The notes: a model not told the origin generated them from the sequence alone. Counted from the stretch's first letter, positions 47,625 through 60,117 are shown. The stretch is DNA of 64,000 nt from Corynespora cassiicola (GCA_022059125.1 JAEUWY010000004.1:1674001-1738000), one strand, 5' to 3'. A program made the numbers and translations.

Positions 47625-49884
47625 GTTTGATCGTAGGCCAAGCAAGGCAGCAGCAAGGTGTCGCTGCGACTGGCGGGGGTAGGAGGCATGGGCAGCGATT
47701 AGTGAGCCAGCCATGCTCTCCAACTATCCCCTCCTCTTTATCTGATCGGCATGGGCCGGTCGGACAGGCTGGACAGCTTCTCTGGGCGCATATGCATGGC
47801 AGTTGGAATGCAGCAGCAGCAGCAGCAGCAGCAGCGGCGCAGGTGCAGGATCGATATGAAATGTCAGATGAATAGAGGACTTTGCAATGAGCTGATGAAC
47901 GACTGGTATCTTTTGTCTTACTCTGACGTGCGTGCTGTGTGTGATACGGGTACAGATAGAGCGGTGCTGAGGCATTAGGCGCCCTCACCTTGGTGAGCCC
48001 ACGGCCGAAGCGACTTGGACTGTTTTATTCTCCAACGGAGCATGATGATGACGATGGCCTGACTCCAAATCGAGAGGGCTAGCAAGCGAACTGGCTCCGA
48101 TTCCCAAACGTCCTTTTTAGCCTTGACCGCGGGTGCAGGACCGTGCCGTGCCATCGTGTTTGTACCCCCGCGCAGACTCATCAGCGCGATCTAGGCGACT
48201 CCTACGCCTCGACACCCAGTAGCCACGTTCTTCTGATTCGTGATCCCGTGGACCCTCGTCCTCGGGCATAGCGAACGTTGCTCACCGACTGTCCGGGTTT
48301 TACTGATTGCCGGCGGGTGTGCACTTGCGCATCCGAGGCAGGTAGAGGTGGCCATTGCATTTACCCCGCCGCGAGCCCGCCGTCCACCTGCCAGCTATAG
48401 CACGAGCGCAATATGGGGCACGCAGTCGCCGTGCGAGTCGCGTGCGTTCCCGCTCGCAGCATGTCTCGTTCACGCACACAGGGCGCGGCACAGGAGTGAG
48501 GCGATGTGCCCAGCGCGCATCTCGCCGGTTTCAGCGACTGGCAGCCGCAGCATGCAGGTCCATCCAAGACAGGGCATACCACTCGCTGGGCAGGTCTTCC
48601 GAGTCGATGCTGCCTGCTCATATTGTACGATACGCGTGTGTGGATTGCACGGCCCGAGCAGCTGAGAGGACCCGGCCGACGTCGGGACCGGAACGTGATG
48701 GCCAAAAAATGACGGCCAGGCCAAGGACTAGCCTTCCATGACGGCGCACGACAAAGTGGAGCGGGGGGGCCCTCATCGTTGATACGAGCTTCGCCATTGT
48801 GGGATTGTTGGTGGGTGGGACCAGGGTTCTGGACACGGCACGTGGTTGTGTTGGTGATCGGTGTGATGCAGGCCGTGTGGCTTCCCTATGGTTCTGATGG
48901 CGCTTTTAATTGACGTAGGGGTGAAGTCAGACTGTACAGAAGGGCATTCTACGTTAAAAGTAACACAACGATGTGAACCGGCAACACGGTGGACGGGAAG
49001 AGCAAGAATTGGATACCGAGTTTGGCCGAGGTACCCAGCCGTGTCATTACGCAGAAGCAGTCTAGGGGAAGCAGGGACACTAATCTGTGGCCACTCCTGG
49101 CAGTTATCAGTACCCCGCCGCAGAAGGAAAGCCCGTGAAGCCTGCATCAAAGGTCAAGAAGGCCGATTTAGCAGAAGCTTGTCGAGACGGCTGTCGGGGT
49201 TGCAACAGGCACAAAACTGCCTTGATTCGCCTCTCGGGGTCTCGAATCGAGCCAATATCAGTGACGACCTGTAGTCCCAGGATATTTGGAGGTACCATTA
49301 GCAAATCAGTCGTGTATGCAAGCCAAAAGGCGCGTGCATGGCCAAGCTGCATGTCGCCTAATGCGGAAGCGCAAGCGTACCACACCACTGGTTCCCTCGC
49401 TCCTGGCAGTCCAATGACTCCGGGAGGATCCCAAGTATAACGCAATGGCCGCTAGCGACCGTAGGCAAGGAATTTGTCCAAATCTGAGGTGAGCGGGCTA
49501 GGTCGGAGAAGGCGCTCGCACGAATATGGCCTGATGGTGCAAAGGTGTGATTTTGTGCGTCAAAAACGCCACTGTTCATCGAGTGGTAGATCAAAGGGCG
49601 ATGCACATGTATGCAGGGAAAGGCATGTTGCAGGAACAGGGTTCATGGTAAAACCTAAATTATTGAGGTAGCGACTTTATCGCTTCACCATGTGTTCTGG
49701 ACACCCACAACTTGGGTATGTTGGGGTCCTCATGCACCTTGGGAGGCTAAATCAGCTAGGTGCCGTCAGGTATTTTGCTTCCTCGAATGGGCGGCCAACT
49801 CTGGACCATTTTCGGGCATGTCTCTCGGTTGGGGACGCGTGCCGCTTCGAGCAGCAGGGCATCAACGTGCCTCGCTGTCGTGCC
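47625..49884. other. Intergenic region, 2.3 kb
   Basis: The left end is the protease 3' UTR. It has a (CAG)8 repeat and frames in all directions with no domain signal. No tRNA or repeats with inverted ends were found. Confidence 0.45.
47811..47834. repeat. (CAG)8 microsatellite
   Basis: Eight trinucleotide copies in the 3' region of the protease gene. Confidence 0.9.
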
Positions 49885-50616
49885 TCATTTCTTCTTCTTG
49901 TCCTTCTTTTTCTTGCCCTCGCCACCGCTGCTGGCCGCGCTTCCGCCTGCACCCCCCATCTCGCCCTGCATCTCAGCCATCATGTCTTGCAGGAAGTTCT
50001 CGCTCACGCCCCCTCCTGTGAGGGCGGGCGAGTGTAGCGGTAGGATGGTGTTCATCTTCCAGCCCTTGGGTATGGCGGGCTCGGGAAGCTCCTTGGGCGT
50101 CGGAAGGCCCGCGATTGGAAGCCGGAAGGGCGTGCTAGTGGTGGTGGGGTTCGCCTTGAGGTACTGCGCGATCAGAATGTAGAGGTGGTGCTTGTTCTTG
50201 ACGTGGCCGCTCGTCGGCTCGCCGTCCTGCTTCACCAGCACGCGGACGCGCCCTGGATTAGCCCAGTCCTTTGGGTGGGTCTTGTCTGGCTCGAAGACGG
50301 TCTTGAGCCCCAGGCTGGCCGCGGCATCTGCCATCTCTCGCGCAAGGGGATTCTCGACGGCGAGCTCGGTGCCGACGCGGCGGCCCTCGGCGCGTGACCG
50401 CGATTTGTCGAAGTAGATGGGGTAGAAGCACTGGTAGTGCTTGGACTTTTCGCGGTCGGTCGAGGTCTTGATGGCGGGGGACTGCGGCTGCAGCATGTGC
50501 GAGGACAGGGCGTTGGTGGGGATCTGCGAGGCGTTGATGAGGGAGGGCACATCGTCCAGCCCCATCTCGGGCGGATCGCTGTCCGAGTCGCTGACCTCCT
50601 CGATCCGGGGATTCAT
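49885..50616 (-). CDS. SEC65: Signal recognition particle subunit SEC65 / SRP19
   Basis: A 243-residue single-exon gene. SRP19 binds helices 6 and 8 of SRP RNA and helps assemble SRP54 onto the particle that targets ribosomes to the ER. The core matches the family: YQCFYPIYFDKSRSRAEGRR at about residue 61, then LAVENPLAREMADAAASLGL and KTHPKDWANPGRVRVLVK, with HLYILIAQYLKANP closing the domain. The N-terminal 60 residues are acidic and Ser/Asp-rich; the C-terminal 30 residues are Gly-rich then a poly-Lys tail (GKKKKDKKKK), common in SRP19. ATG 50616 is the first in-frame start upstream of the conserved domain. Confidence 0.95.
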   Translation of the reverse strand: MNPRIEEVSDSDSDPPEMGLDDVPSLINASQIPTNALSSHMLQPQSPAIKTSTDREKSKHYQCFYPIYFDKSRSRAEGRRVGTELAVENPLAREMADAAASLGLKTVFEPDKTHPKDWANPGRVRVLVKQDGEPTSGHVKNKHHLYILIAQYLKANPTTTSTPFRLPIAGLPTPKELPEPAIPKGWKMNTILPLHSPALTGGGVSENFLQDMMAEMQGEMGGAGGSAASSGGEGKKKKDKKKK

Positions 50617-52778
50617 GGCGGGCAGGGTGTGGGCGGGAGGCAGGCGTCAATGGCGAGCTGCTGGATTGTGGGGGAGAGGCGGGATGTTCGCGATGCTTGG
50701 CGGGCGCTGGAGGGCGGCTAGGCCGAGAGGGGCAAGAGGACCCATTCACGTGATGCGACGCGACTCAGCTGGTCCCATCCGCCTGCTGCCCTCGCCTCCG
50801 TCCATGTCGGACCGACGGTTCTCTCGGTATACCGCAGCTAACGTGACTGAGATTCGCAGCGGCCGAGCCGAGGACCCACCGCCCGCAACTACTCTGAGCT
50901 GCATGGGCCCGACGTCAACTTCCTCAGCGCACGCCAAGCGGGCCAGGTTAGCACTGATGGCCATCGTCGCCCTTTGGTTTCCACCGCACGCATCCTCCGC
51001 CTCTCTTGACTCGGCACGGCCATCAGCGCTAATCGCCCTCTGCGGCACCGCCGCCAGCTCTGCGTCCGTCCAGCGCCGCGCTTCGTCGACCGCCTCTTGG
51101 TGCCCTCGGGCCTCTGCTGCCCTCCATTCAGCAGTGCTCGCCGCCAGGGTTCTCGCCTGAGCACCGGTCTGGTGACCTTGGTCATTGGTTTTCACCGGCG
51201 GTCTTAGATCAGCAGGTCTGCAAGGCTCACTCTCAGAGCCGCAACCGTTCATGTTGTGCCATATTTATTTCTTCCTCTCCGGCGTGCCCTTTGCCTGACC
51301 CAAGGCCATGGCCATGACGAAGCCATCATCATTGGCGGTTCATCAGCCGCGCCCTCGCTATTCCAGGCTCGACACACACACACACCTTGACACACTGACC
51401 GTCTAAAGGGCACAGGCCGGGGTGCGTGTGCCGCGTCTCCTGCACCCGGTATCAGGTTGACTTCCTTACTCAAAGTGTGCCCTGTCACAGCCTCGTCCTG
51501 CGGTCAAGCTCCCCTGCCTAGCTCCATCTCTACCGACAAATCGCTTGACCTTGGCTAAGAGGAGGATTACTCGGGCTACAATAGCACCCGCGTGCTAAGG
51601 CGCGAGCCTGGCCCACAATCAACCTGCCTTTCCAGGTCAAGTATCAAGCCTAAAAAAACACGGTGTGACAATGGTATGCTTTGATGCCTCAATTGGCCGC
51701 CCAGCTAGCCTCCGTTAATCTTCTCGGGACACGGGGCCTTCGGCTTGCCCGTTAAAGGCCGATACGCCCCATACTTGCACACTCAAGGAGGTGGTTCAGC
51801 AACGGACGCTGACTCCCACCGTGACTCTCATGATGCCACTTCATCGGCGAGGTCGGCATCTGAAACAAATAGGCGCCGACGATCGCGCTGCGGCGTGAAT
51901 TGCGCGAATCACCGCCGTCACCGCACGCGTGGTGAGCTTCCATGTACTGGGAGCCGAATGCCACGGGCGACCAACGGCGGCTCGGTTCGATGGGATGGGC
52001 CGGGGTCCTTGTGCGCCTCGGGGAAAATGTCGACGATAGAGAGCGTGGAGGGCGTGGGGACTAAGACCTGGCCTTCGACATCAACCCGGGTTGGTACGCC
52101 CCTGCTTTACGCCGTCTCGTTCTGGACGGATGCATATCCGCCAACCTGGAAGCAAGGCATTCTGGTTGGCCTGCTGCAGCATTCGTCTGCCTTTACCAAT
52201 GCTATGGTACTGCTGTTCGCTTCGTTTCCAACCTGACCTTGTACCAACAGCAGTCTCACAGGCAGAAGTTCGATATGGTGTGCCATTGGCTGATTATGTG
52301 TGATATGACTGAAATTGCTGGCGATTTGATCCATGACTAGAATCACGGCTGCTATTCTCCACATAAACAATCACTGCTAATCGCGCTCCGTCTGCGTTCA
52401 TTGAACCCTCAGCGGAGCAAAATTCACAATCTAGTGTATTTGATACGGCAAATTGGCTTGTCTAGCCGGGCGGGCCGAAATATCAAGGCTAGACTCGGGA
52501 TACCGATTGCTGAATTGGGGGTCAAGAGAGACTCTAGTAAGCTTGACCCGTGGGCCCAGGGCTGCTCCACATGATAGCCCCAGTTTTCCCTGCCGACGCT
52601 AGTGGGTTCTACGGGGGCCGGTGAAAGTATATAAGGTTGGCAACCTTCTTTGCTACATTCCTGCCCCATCCCTTGAGGCATACTGCCGTATTCCTTTCCT
52701 TGACCACACCCGTGTCACTCCCCGCTACCCTATCCATTGTCTGACAAAATATTTTTCGGAAGCGACCCGTTTGGCAGC
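50617..52778. other. Intergenic region, 2.2 kb
   Basis: The left end is the SEC65 promoter. A 168-codon minus-strand frame (50746-51252) and others are GC-driven and unsupported. The right end is the aminotransferase promoter with TATATAAGG at 52628-52636. Confidence 0.45.
52628..52636 (+). promoter_or_regulatory. TATA box of the aminotransferase gene
   Basis: TATATAAGG about 150 bp above the ATG at 52779. Confidence 0.5.
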
Positions 52779-54463
52779 ATGCTCGACCTCCTGCGGCGGA
52801 TAGCACGTGCCGTGACAACGCTATCGCCTTCGGCTCTGTTCGACGACACTAGCACGCCGGCCAATGTCGAGGCGTATTCAAACAGTGCCATCCTGCACCG
52901 CAATGTTAGGGACCGTACTCCAGTCGCTGAATCGGCGGCAAACAATCAGATCCAACTGAGCAATGGCGGTCTTGTCTACGATGCGTCTGGCGGTGCCGCT
53001 GTTTCATGTTTAGGCCACGAGAACGTACCCAGGATCATCAAGGCAATGACAGATGCAGCAATGACAATGTTCTACGTGCCCTCCCTTTCATTTGCTACCC
53101 GTTACGCGGACGCCTTTGCAGACTTCCTGGTCGAATCCACGGGCCACAGGATGGAGAAGGCTTTAATTTACAGCTCTGGTGCGTAACAGCGAAATAGTGA
53201 CACAAACATTGAGCATGCATTGACCTTTGCTGCCTAGGTTCGGATGCGGTAGATTCGGCCTTCAAATTAGCGCGACAGTACTTCTGGGATCTAGGGCAAA
53301 AGCAGCGCGTACATTTCATTGCTCGCAAGCAGTCTTACCACGGGGCCACTGGGTTTGCTCTTTCCTTGAGTGGCCATGAAGCACGCCGGGAGATCTTTGA
53401 ATGTTTCTTGACGGATAAAGTCAGCCATATCCCGGCATGCAATCCGTGGCGAGACCGCAAAGAGATTGAGACTGACGAGGACTATCTCCAACGAAAAGCA
53501 AAGGAACTAGATGACGAGTTTCAACGTCTTGGACCTGATACTGTCATTGCTTTTGTGGCTGAGCCGGTTGTGGGCGCTGTAAGTTGGTCAGGTCCTCATA
53601 TCCAATGCTTGCTTACACAATGTGTTAGGCTCTAGGTTGCGTACCCGCCCCCCCTGGATACATCAAGGCCATGAAGCAAGTTTGTGACAAATACGGTGCA
53701 CTACTCATCCTGGACGAGATCATGTGTGGTATGGGTCGTACTGGCTATCTGCATGCGTGGGAAGGCGAAGGTGTCGTTCCAGACATATCCGTCGTTGGCA
53801 AGGGCATTGCCGCGGGCATGATGCCCGTCTCTGCCATGCTCATCCACTCCCGCGTAATCAACGGCCTGAGACACGGCTCTGGCGCCTTTGCTCACGGATT
53901 CACCTACCAGAACCATCCCGTGATATGTGCCGTCGCCCACGAAGTCCAACTCATCATACGGGAGCAGAATCTCATGGCCAATGTCCGACGTATGGGTGCT
54001 TTGCTGGAGAATTTGCTGCACAAGGAGCTGGACTCTCACCCGAACGTCGGCAACATCCGCGGCAAGGGACTGTTTCTTGGGGTGAGTGCTAGCTGGAGCC
54101 GTGATTCCGTGTCATACTCACCAGATGTAGATCGAGTTTGTAAAGAACAAGGAGACTAAAGAGCCGTTTGACCCGAAACACAAGGTTTTCACTCGCATCC
54201 ACGAAGCAGGTGCGCTTTTCCATGCCACAAGATATGCATTTGGAGAATAGAACAACATGCTAATGGCATCTGCAGCCCTAAAGAGCCCGTACAACATCTA
54301 CCTCTACCCAGGAAACGGAACCGCCGATGGTCGAAGAGGGGACCACGAGATTATTGCACCCCCGTACAACCTTACCGAGGCCGACGTGTACTTTATAGTG
54401 AAGAGCACCAAGGCTGTCATTTACGACGTGTTTGATACGCTCAAAAAGGAGTGTGAGCAGTAG
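52779..54463 (+). CDS. PLP-dependent class III aminotransferase
   Basis: Five exons: 52779-53178, 53238-53578, 53629-54081, 54131-54209 and 54276-54463, giving 486 residues. Fold-type I omega-aminotransferases move an amino group between a terminal amine and an oxo acid or pyruvate. The PLP motifs are visible: SSGSDAVDSAFKLARQY, SYHGAT, LILDEIMCGMGRTG (D276), and the Schiff-base lysine K305 in VVGKGIAAGMMP. The C-terminal LTEADVYFIV is typical. The start is ATG 52779; the frame is open upstream but has no earlier ATG. An N-terminal stretch of about 35 residues, partly basic, could be a weak organelle signal. Substrate cannot be assigned: GABA, beta-alanine, ornithine or a polyamine-derived amine are all possible. 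A TATA box upstream and no obvious operon-like neighbours suggest an inducible catabolic gene. Confidence 0.92.
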
Positions 54464-56336
54464 AATGTGTGAGCGGCAGGCCGCCCAGTATCAGTAGGGG
54501 TAAGAGCAGGAGTAGGAACAATGGAGGGGGTTTTACGACTGTACAGAATGAATAAGCAGGCCGGGTAAATATTGGGCGGCTACTCTTGCGGTTTAATTTT
54601 TTTTTTTCATGGTTTTGCGTTCTATTCCTTTTGCACAGGAGGCTTCTTTGCTTTAATATTGAATTAGAGGGTGACGGGCAATTTGAGTGCGAAAGCATGT
54701 GAGAGCAAGGACAATAGTGTGTTTTTTTTCTGTTTTTGTTATTTGGCCTGTTTCTCATTCCAAACCCTTTTTTTCCCGCCTTCCAAAATTTCTATATTTT
54801 CTTGGCTTCGGCCAACGACACGTTTGTTTTGGACAAAGTCGGCGAGACGAAAGCAAGGAAGAGGGGGGGTTAGTGGTGTAGTGCCGAAATGGATCTGACG
54901 GGCCAACAGTCTCTCCTTGAGCCAAAAGCCAGAGAAAAACAAAACTTCCGACGATACGTGCTTTGTTATGATTGATGTTGTCGGGGTTCGTGCTGCCCGC
55001 TGACTGTTATGCTTTGCTGCATTGGGTGGGTTCCTGTGCAAGGAAGATACTGGGACGGCGGCTGGTCTGCTCGGTTTCAAGCCTGTCAAAACAATATGCG
55101 GTGGGTTGGCGGACTTGATCACGATCACCCGCGACGGCCAGCATACGCAGCGCCACCGCCCATCCCGATATCTGGTCTGCACGGCCGCTCGTCTGGTAAT
55201 GCTCCGATGGGGATAAATGGGTTAAAAAAAAAGCTGGGGCTCAACGGCGATTGGCAAACCTGTTCCCCTGCTGCGGATGCGGACTACGACGTGCAGATTT
55301 GGGCTTTCGCTTCATGAAGCTCTTACCTCGCTCACTCTACCTCTTACACTTTGCGCAGTTAAAAACGTCGCCGCCCGGTCTTGGCAGGTTGCGCATGCCG
55401 AGACGCCAGACTGCCCCCAGCTGAAGCCAAAGGCCGCATGTCCCGTCCACAGGCAGACAGCAGGCCACTGAGGGGGGTAGGTCGGGATGGGTACGGGTGG
55501 GGAAGGGAAGGGAATGGGTGGGAAACCCGGAAGGTAGGCGCCCTGGCACGGACAGGCCAGAGTGGCGCATGCAGATGGCAAAAATTGTTCCGCAGCAGCA
55601 GCAGCTCTCTGCCCTTTTCTGCGGGAGGGAGGGGAAAGCAGATGATGCGACGGTGGGTCGTTTGCGCGCAAAGTGGTGTCGAATGACGCAGGGCGGTTGC
55701 GTGGGGATCTCAAGGGTGCACCATTGGCGGCCCGCGGGCTTGTAACTGTACGGCATGTACTGGGAGGCCGGGTGAGTAATTTGAAGGTGCGTATGAATGA
55801 GTATACGCATGCACACGCATACGCACATGCCCGGGCGCTGAGGCATGGAAGAAGCCGTGGTGGGCGGCCAGGAGAAGGAATTATCACCGGGAAAAGGGGA
55901 TTTATGATGATGATAGTCTCTGGTTTCCGTTTATGCCACGCCGAATGCCTCAGGAGAATTTTTTTTTCTCTCCGGAAAAGTAATAGCAGCGGGCGCCGCC
56001 GACGACGCCCACCGCGTGAGAGGGCACCAAAGAGAGGACGGCGGCGGCGTCCTGCTGGGGGATTCCAGGCCCTGATGACCTCACAGTCCGTCTGGCGGTC
56101 CGCCGGGTGCGCGCGCGCGCCTCAGGGCCTGGACAGGAACCAGAAAAGATGTAAGCCGACACTGGCTGACCTCAGCGCTCAACGCAGAGACGGGACAAAG
56201 CGAGCTTGGGCATGCAAGCAGCGTCTTTGGTAATCACTATCAGCAATACCTACATCGTCCAGGCGACCCGAGCTCCCGACCAGTCTCACGGCGGATCCGA
56301 CCCCAGGGCGCATCACGTGGGGCGCGCGCAGAGGTA

Positions 56337-56357
56337 GGTACGGTACGGTACGGTACC
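56337..56357. repeat. Tandem GGTAC repeat
   Basis: Four 5-bp units GGTAC plus a closing C. The reverse complement of the array reads almost the same, so it is close to palindromic. Confidence 0.85.
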
Positions 56358-57249
56358 TGGGCAGAGCAGAGTTCCCAGCTCAGACCAGACCAGACGGTTT
56401 CAAGGAGATGGCATCAAAAACAAGGCCGGGACAGCGCTGTCTGGCGCGTCTTGTGGGTGCTACGGGCGTCCGATGTCCTGGGGGGCATTGGGGGCAGGCA
56501 GGCCGCGAGCCTGTGTATGGGGGTTTCAGTCTTGTGCACCTGCGCAAGAGGCCTTGGTCCGGAGCCGTGGACTGGCCTGTTTTGGGACGAGCAACGGGCT
56601 GACTCCAGTTCTTATACACGGCAGCGTCCCTGGATTAATTTCGCGGCCTCGGGGACGGGGGGAGGCACGCAGCGGAGCGGCAGTCTGGCAGCCTGGCAGC
56701 ATGGCTGTGAGGCTGTGGGCGGTCTCTGCGGATCGCCAGGCCGGCGCGAGAGGCAGTGTGCATGCAGAGAGGCCAGAGAGGCACACCTTCTTGAGCGCGC
56801 GCTCCCTCGCTCCTCTCTGAGCGGGCAAGCGACCGAATTAATAAGTGGGATCGGGGCGGCGTCCTTCTTTCGGGTGAATTGAAATGGGCCTAGCTCGCGG
56901 GCCCCAACAAGCAGGTGACGCCCATATTGCAGTCTCCGCGTCGCACTGGCGGCGGCGGCGGCAGCGGCAGCAGCGTGTCCGGCCGTGCGTGAGAGCGTCT
57001 GTCTGCTGGCCGGGCAGGGCAGGGCGAGAGGCAAGGTTTGGGGCACGATGGGGAGGGAGGGCGATGTGAGAGCAGCGCGCTGTGGTGACGAAAAGGGCCG
57101 GGCGGGTGCAGAGGCCAGGCCAGGGGCGCGGTGCCATGCTGCCATGCTCGCCGCGCCAGCAGCCCAGCGGCCGACAAGAGAGGCGGTTGTCCGGGCGCTC
57201 GCTGGGTTGCTACGCAGGCACGCAGCAGCACGCAGGCGGGCAGGCTGGC

Positions 57250-57306
57250 GCTGGCATTGGCACTGGCACTGGCACTGGCACTGGCTCTGGCTCTGGCTCT
57301 GGCAGG
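57250..57306. repeat. CTGGCA/CTGGCT hexamer array
   Basis: About eight or nine hexamers, first CTGGCA (or CTGGCATTGGCA), then CTGGCT, in the presumptive leader or promoter of the LAMMER kinase. Confidence 0.85.
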
Positions 57307-57868
57307 CTCGCTCGGTAGCTGCGCGAGTCGTGCTGGGTGCCCCAATGACGAGAAACGGCACCGATAGAGGGCTGGCCCGAGCGCCGTCTGCCTCTCACTA
57401 CTGCTGCGCACTCTCTCGACAAGTGCCTTCCTGCCCTCCACCACGCCCTCTCGCTGCCTCCCGCTCCTCTGGCATGACCCTCCCCCCGTCCTTGTTGCTC
57501 GAGTGCTGCCCCGACACGCCTGCCCGCGCCCCGCTGCCCGTCTGAGCCCGTATGCTCCTGCGAGCCCCAGCCCCAGCAGCAGCGGCCTGAAGCAGACGAA
57601 GCCCGTCTCCGCACTGCCCTCGACGACCTGCCCCGGCCCTTGCCCGTAGCGGCTGCGTCGTGCTGAGAGCGACCGACACCAGCGTCCTCCAGCCTTCCTC
57701 CACCGCGCCCAGCCCTCGCCCGCACGCCTCAATTCACCAGCGGCGGCATCGCCTTCTGTCCGCCCCAGCCGCGGCCGTCACGCTCGTCACGCTCGCCTGC
57801 GAGCACCCAGCAGCGTTTCAACGTCGACCCGTCGACCCTCGCCCGCCCACCTGCAGGCCCCCAGAGCC

Positions 57869-60117
57869 ATGTCGACGCCGTCCACGGCCACTGCGACCCT
57901 CCCCCCTCATCACCAGTTCTATTCTCACCACCAAGCATACCAGCCGAGCATCTCCAATGCGCAGCTAGCGAACCCGTCTGGGCGGATTGGCAACTCGCTC
58001 TACAACGGCTACGCTAACGGCACATCAAATTCAGACCTGAGGCGAACCGCGACGGTCCACGCCCGCCAGAACCAGAACCAGCACCAGCACCAGCTGCCGC
58101 CCCTCACCCCGGGCTCTGCCTCCGACATGGCTTCCAGCTCGGGCGCCTCTGCTCAGAAGAAGCGAAACCCCGACTGGGCCGAGTTCTACAAGAACGGCCT
58201 GCCCAAGGAGGTCATCGTCATCGACGACGATGACGAGGAGCCCAGTCGCCCGCTGGCCCGACAGGCTCAGCCCGCCAGGACCACGGCCAACGGCGCCCTC
58301 AGACACGCCGACAAGAAGCGAAAGACGACGGCCTCGACTGCCTACGACCCCGTCTACAACCAGCAGACTTCGTACTCGACCACCCAGACCCCATACTACG
58401 ACTCCCCCAACCATTCCATCTCCACTGACCGCACCACGTCCGCCCTCAACACGACGGCCGCGACGTCGCTCGGCTCGCAGGCTAGTTCGTCCCAGCAAAT
58501 CTCCCCCCTCGACCACGGCGTGGCCGGCCAGAAGCGAAAGCGCACCCGCGCTGCAGCCCAGGACGAGGCGAAGGAGGCTAAGAGGAGGGAGCTCGACCAC
58601 GATGACGATCCCTTCAGCTTGTACCAGCCGCCGCCCAACCCGGTCATCAAGGCCAAGGACGTCTATGTCCAGGTCGTGCAAGACGTAATACCCACTCCCC
58701 TCTTCGCCTGCCAAGGAATGATGCTGACTGGAGACCAGAAGTCGTTCATGAAGGACCAAAAGGTCGACGACGAAGATGGCCACTACATCGTCGTCCCTGA
58801 AGCCGACCTTACCGAGCGATGTGCGCCCCACCCCTTCCCCCTTTCCACCCATTGCCATTGCTGACGCCCGACAGATCAAATTTTGAAGCTACTCGGCCAG
58901 GGAACCTTTGGCAAAGTCGTCGAGGCTTATGATAGGAGGAAGAACACAAAGTGCGCCATCAAGGTCATCCGATCGGTGCCAAAATACCGCGACGCCTCTC
59001 GCATCGAGCTGAGGGTACTGTCCACGCTGGCCTCGAACGACAAGCACAACATCAACCGATGCATCCACCTGCGAGACTGCTTTGACTTCCGCAACCACAT
59101 CTGCATCGTCACTGATCTCTACGGCCAGAGCGTCTTCGACTTCCTAAAATCCAACGGCTTCGTGCCGTTTCCCAGCTCGCACATCCAGAAGTTCGCCAAG
59201 CAGCTGTTCACAAGCGTGGCCTTCCTCCACGACCTCAACCTCATCCATACCGACTTGAAGCCCGAGAACATTCTGCTGGTCAACAGCAACTACCAAACCT
59301 TCACATACAACCGAACAGTGCCCTCATCCTCGACGACCAGCAACCGCACTGCCAGACACCGAAAGGTTTTGCTCGATCCGGAGATCCGCTTGATCGATTT
59401 CGGATCGGCAACGTTCAATGACGAATACCACTCTTCAGTCGTGTCGACCCGCCACTACCGTGCTCCGGAAATTATCCTTAATCTGGGCTGGAGTTTCCCT
59501 TGCGACATCTGGAGTATCGGCTGTATTCTAGTCGAATTCTTCACTGGCGATGCGCTGTTCCAGACCCACGACAACCTAGAGCACCTCGCCATGATGGAAG
59601 CTGTTTGCGGCGGCAAACTCGAGCGTGATATCGTGAAGCAGGTCTATAAGCAGGACCGGGGCTCCCGCAACTCGGCATCATCGTAAGTTTTACCTGCAAT
59701 CCCCTCGTCACATCGGACACTGACCAACGCAGTGCGTCTAGGTACTTTAAGAATTACAAGCTCGACTATCCCAACAACGATACGCCCAAGGCCTCGAGGA
59801 AGTACGTCAAGGCCATGAAGAAGCTGCCGGTATGCCTTGTTTCCCCAACAAACTTTGCGGTGACGTAGTTAACAGCCTCGTAGGAAACCATCCCCCCAGT
59901 CACCAACTTCAACAAGCAGTTCCTCGACCTGTTGAAGAGGATATTCGTCTACGATCCTAAGAAGCGTATTACGGCAAAGGAGGCTCTCCAGCATCCATGG
60001 TTCCGGGAGACATTGATGGACGACGGCACCGAAGCCCACAAGATCCGCCTTGAACGGGAGAAGAAGGTACGGCTTCGGCAAGAAGAGGAGCGTCGTTACC
60101 AGCAGAGGGTGTACTGA
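57869..60117 (+). CDS. LAMMER (CLK-type) dual-specificity kinase
   Basis: Four exons: 57869-58820, 58875-59682, 59733-59829 and 59884-60117, giving 696 residues. LAMMER kinases (yeast Kns1, fission yeast Lkh1, mould LkhA) phosphorylate SR-type and other nuclear proteins and affect growth, cell cycle and stress. The N-terminal 310 residues are disordered (Gln/His/Ser-rich, with basic KKRK clusters). The kinase domain starts YQILKLLGQGTFGKV at 318, catalytic K347, HTD (442-444) in place of HRD, DFG at 492-494, and the diagnostic EHLAMMEA motif at 553-560. A Ser/Thr/Arg-rich insert (PSSSTTSNRTARHRK) sits between HTDLKPEN and the DFG. C-terminal motifs FVYDPKKRITAKEAL and HPWF complete the fold. 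The HTD substitution is normal in this family. A 3.4-kb gap precedes the gene. Confidence 0.95.

Larger units (their letters stand above)
54464..57868. other. 3.4-kb upstream region of the LAMMER kinase gene
   Basis: The left end is the aminotransferase 3' UTR, with T-rich tracts near 54597 and 54720-54780. From about 55900 the region is very GC-rich, with a GGTAC palindromic repeat, a CTGGCA/CTGGCT hexamer array and a C-rich leader immediately upstream of the ATG. Frames up to 280 codons on the minus strand reflect GC content and repeats. A long 5' UTR with upstream ORFs is likely but unproven. Confidence 0.45.

Noticed and set aside
49087..49440. 117-codon frame with a CRDGCRGCNRHK cysteine cluster
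   Set aside because: Superficially zinc-cluster-like, but spacing does not fit Zn2Cys6 and no neighbouring coding signal exists.
50746..51252. 168-codon minus-strand frame upstream of SEC65
   Set aside because: Some Ala/Glu helix flavour, but no supporting motif, competing long frames on the + strand and high GC; not supported.
56890..57732. 280-codon minus-strand frame upstream of the LAMMER kinase
   Set aside because: Ser-Ala and Arg-Ala runs reflect the hexamer repeat and GC content; no recognisable motif.
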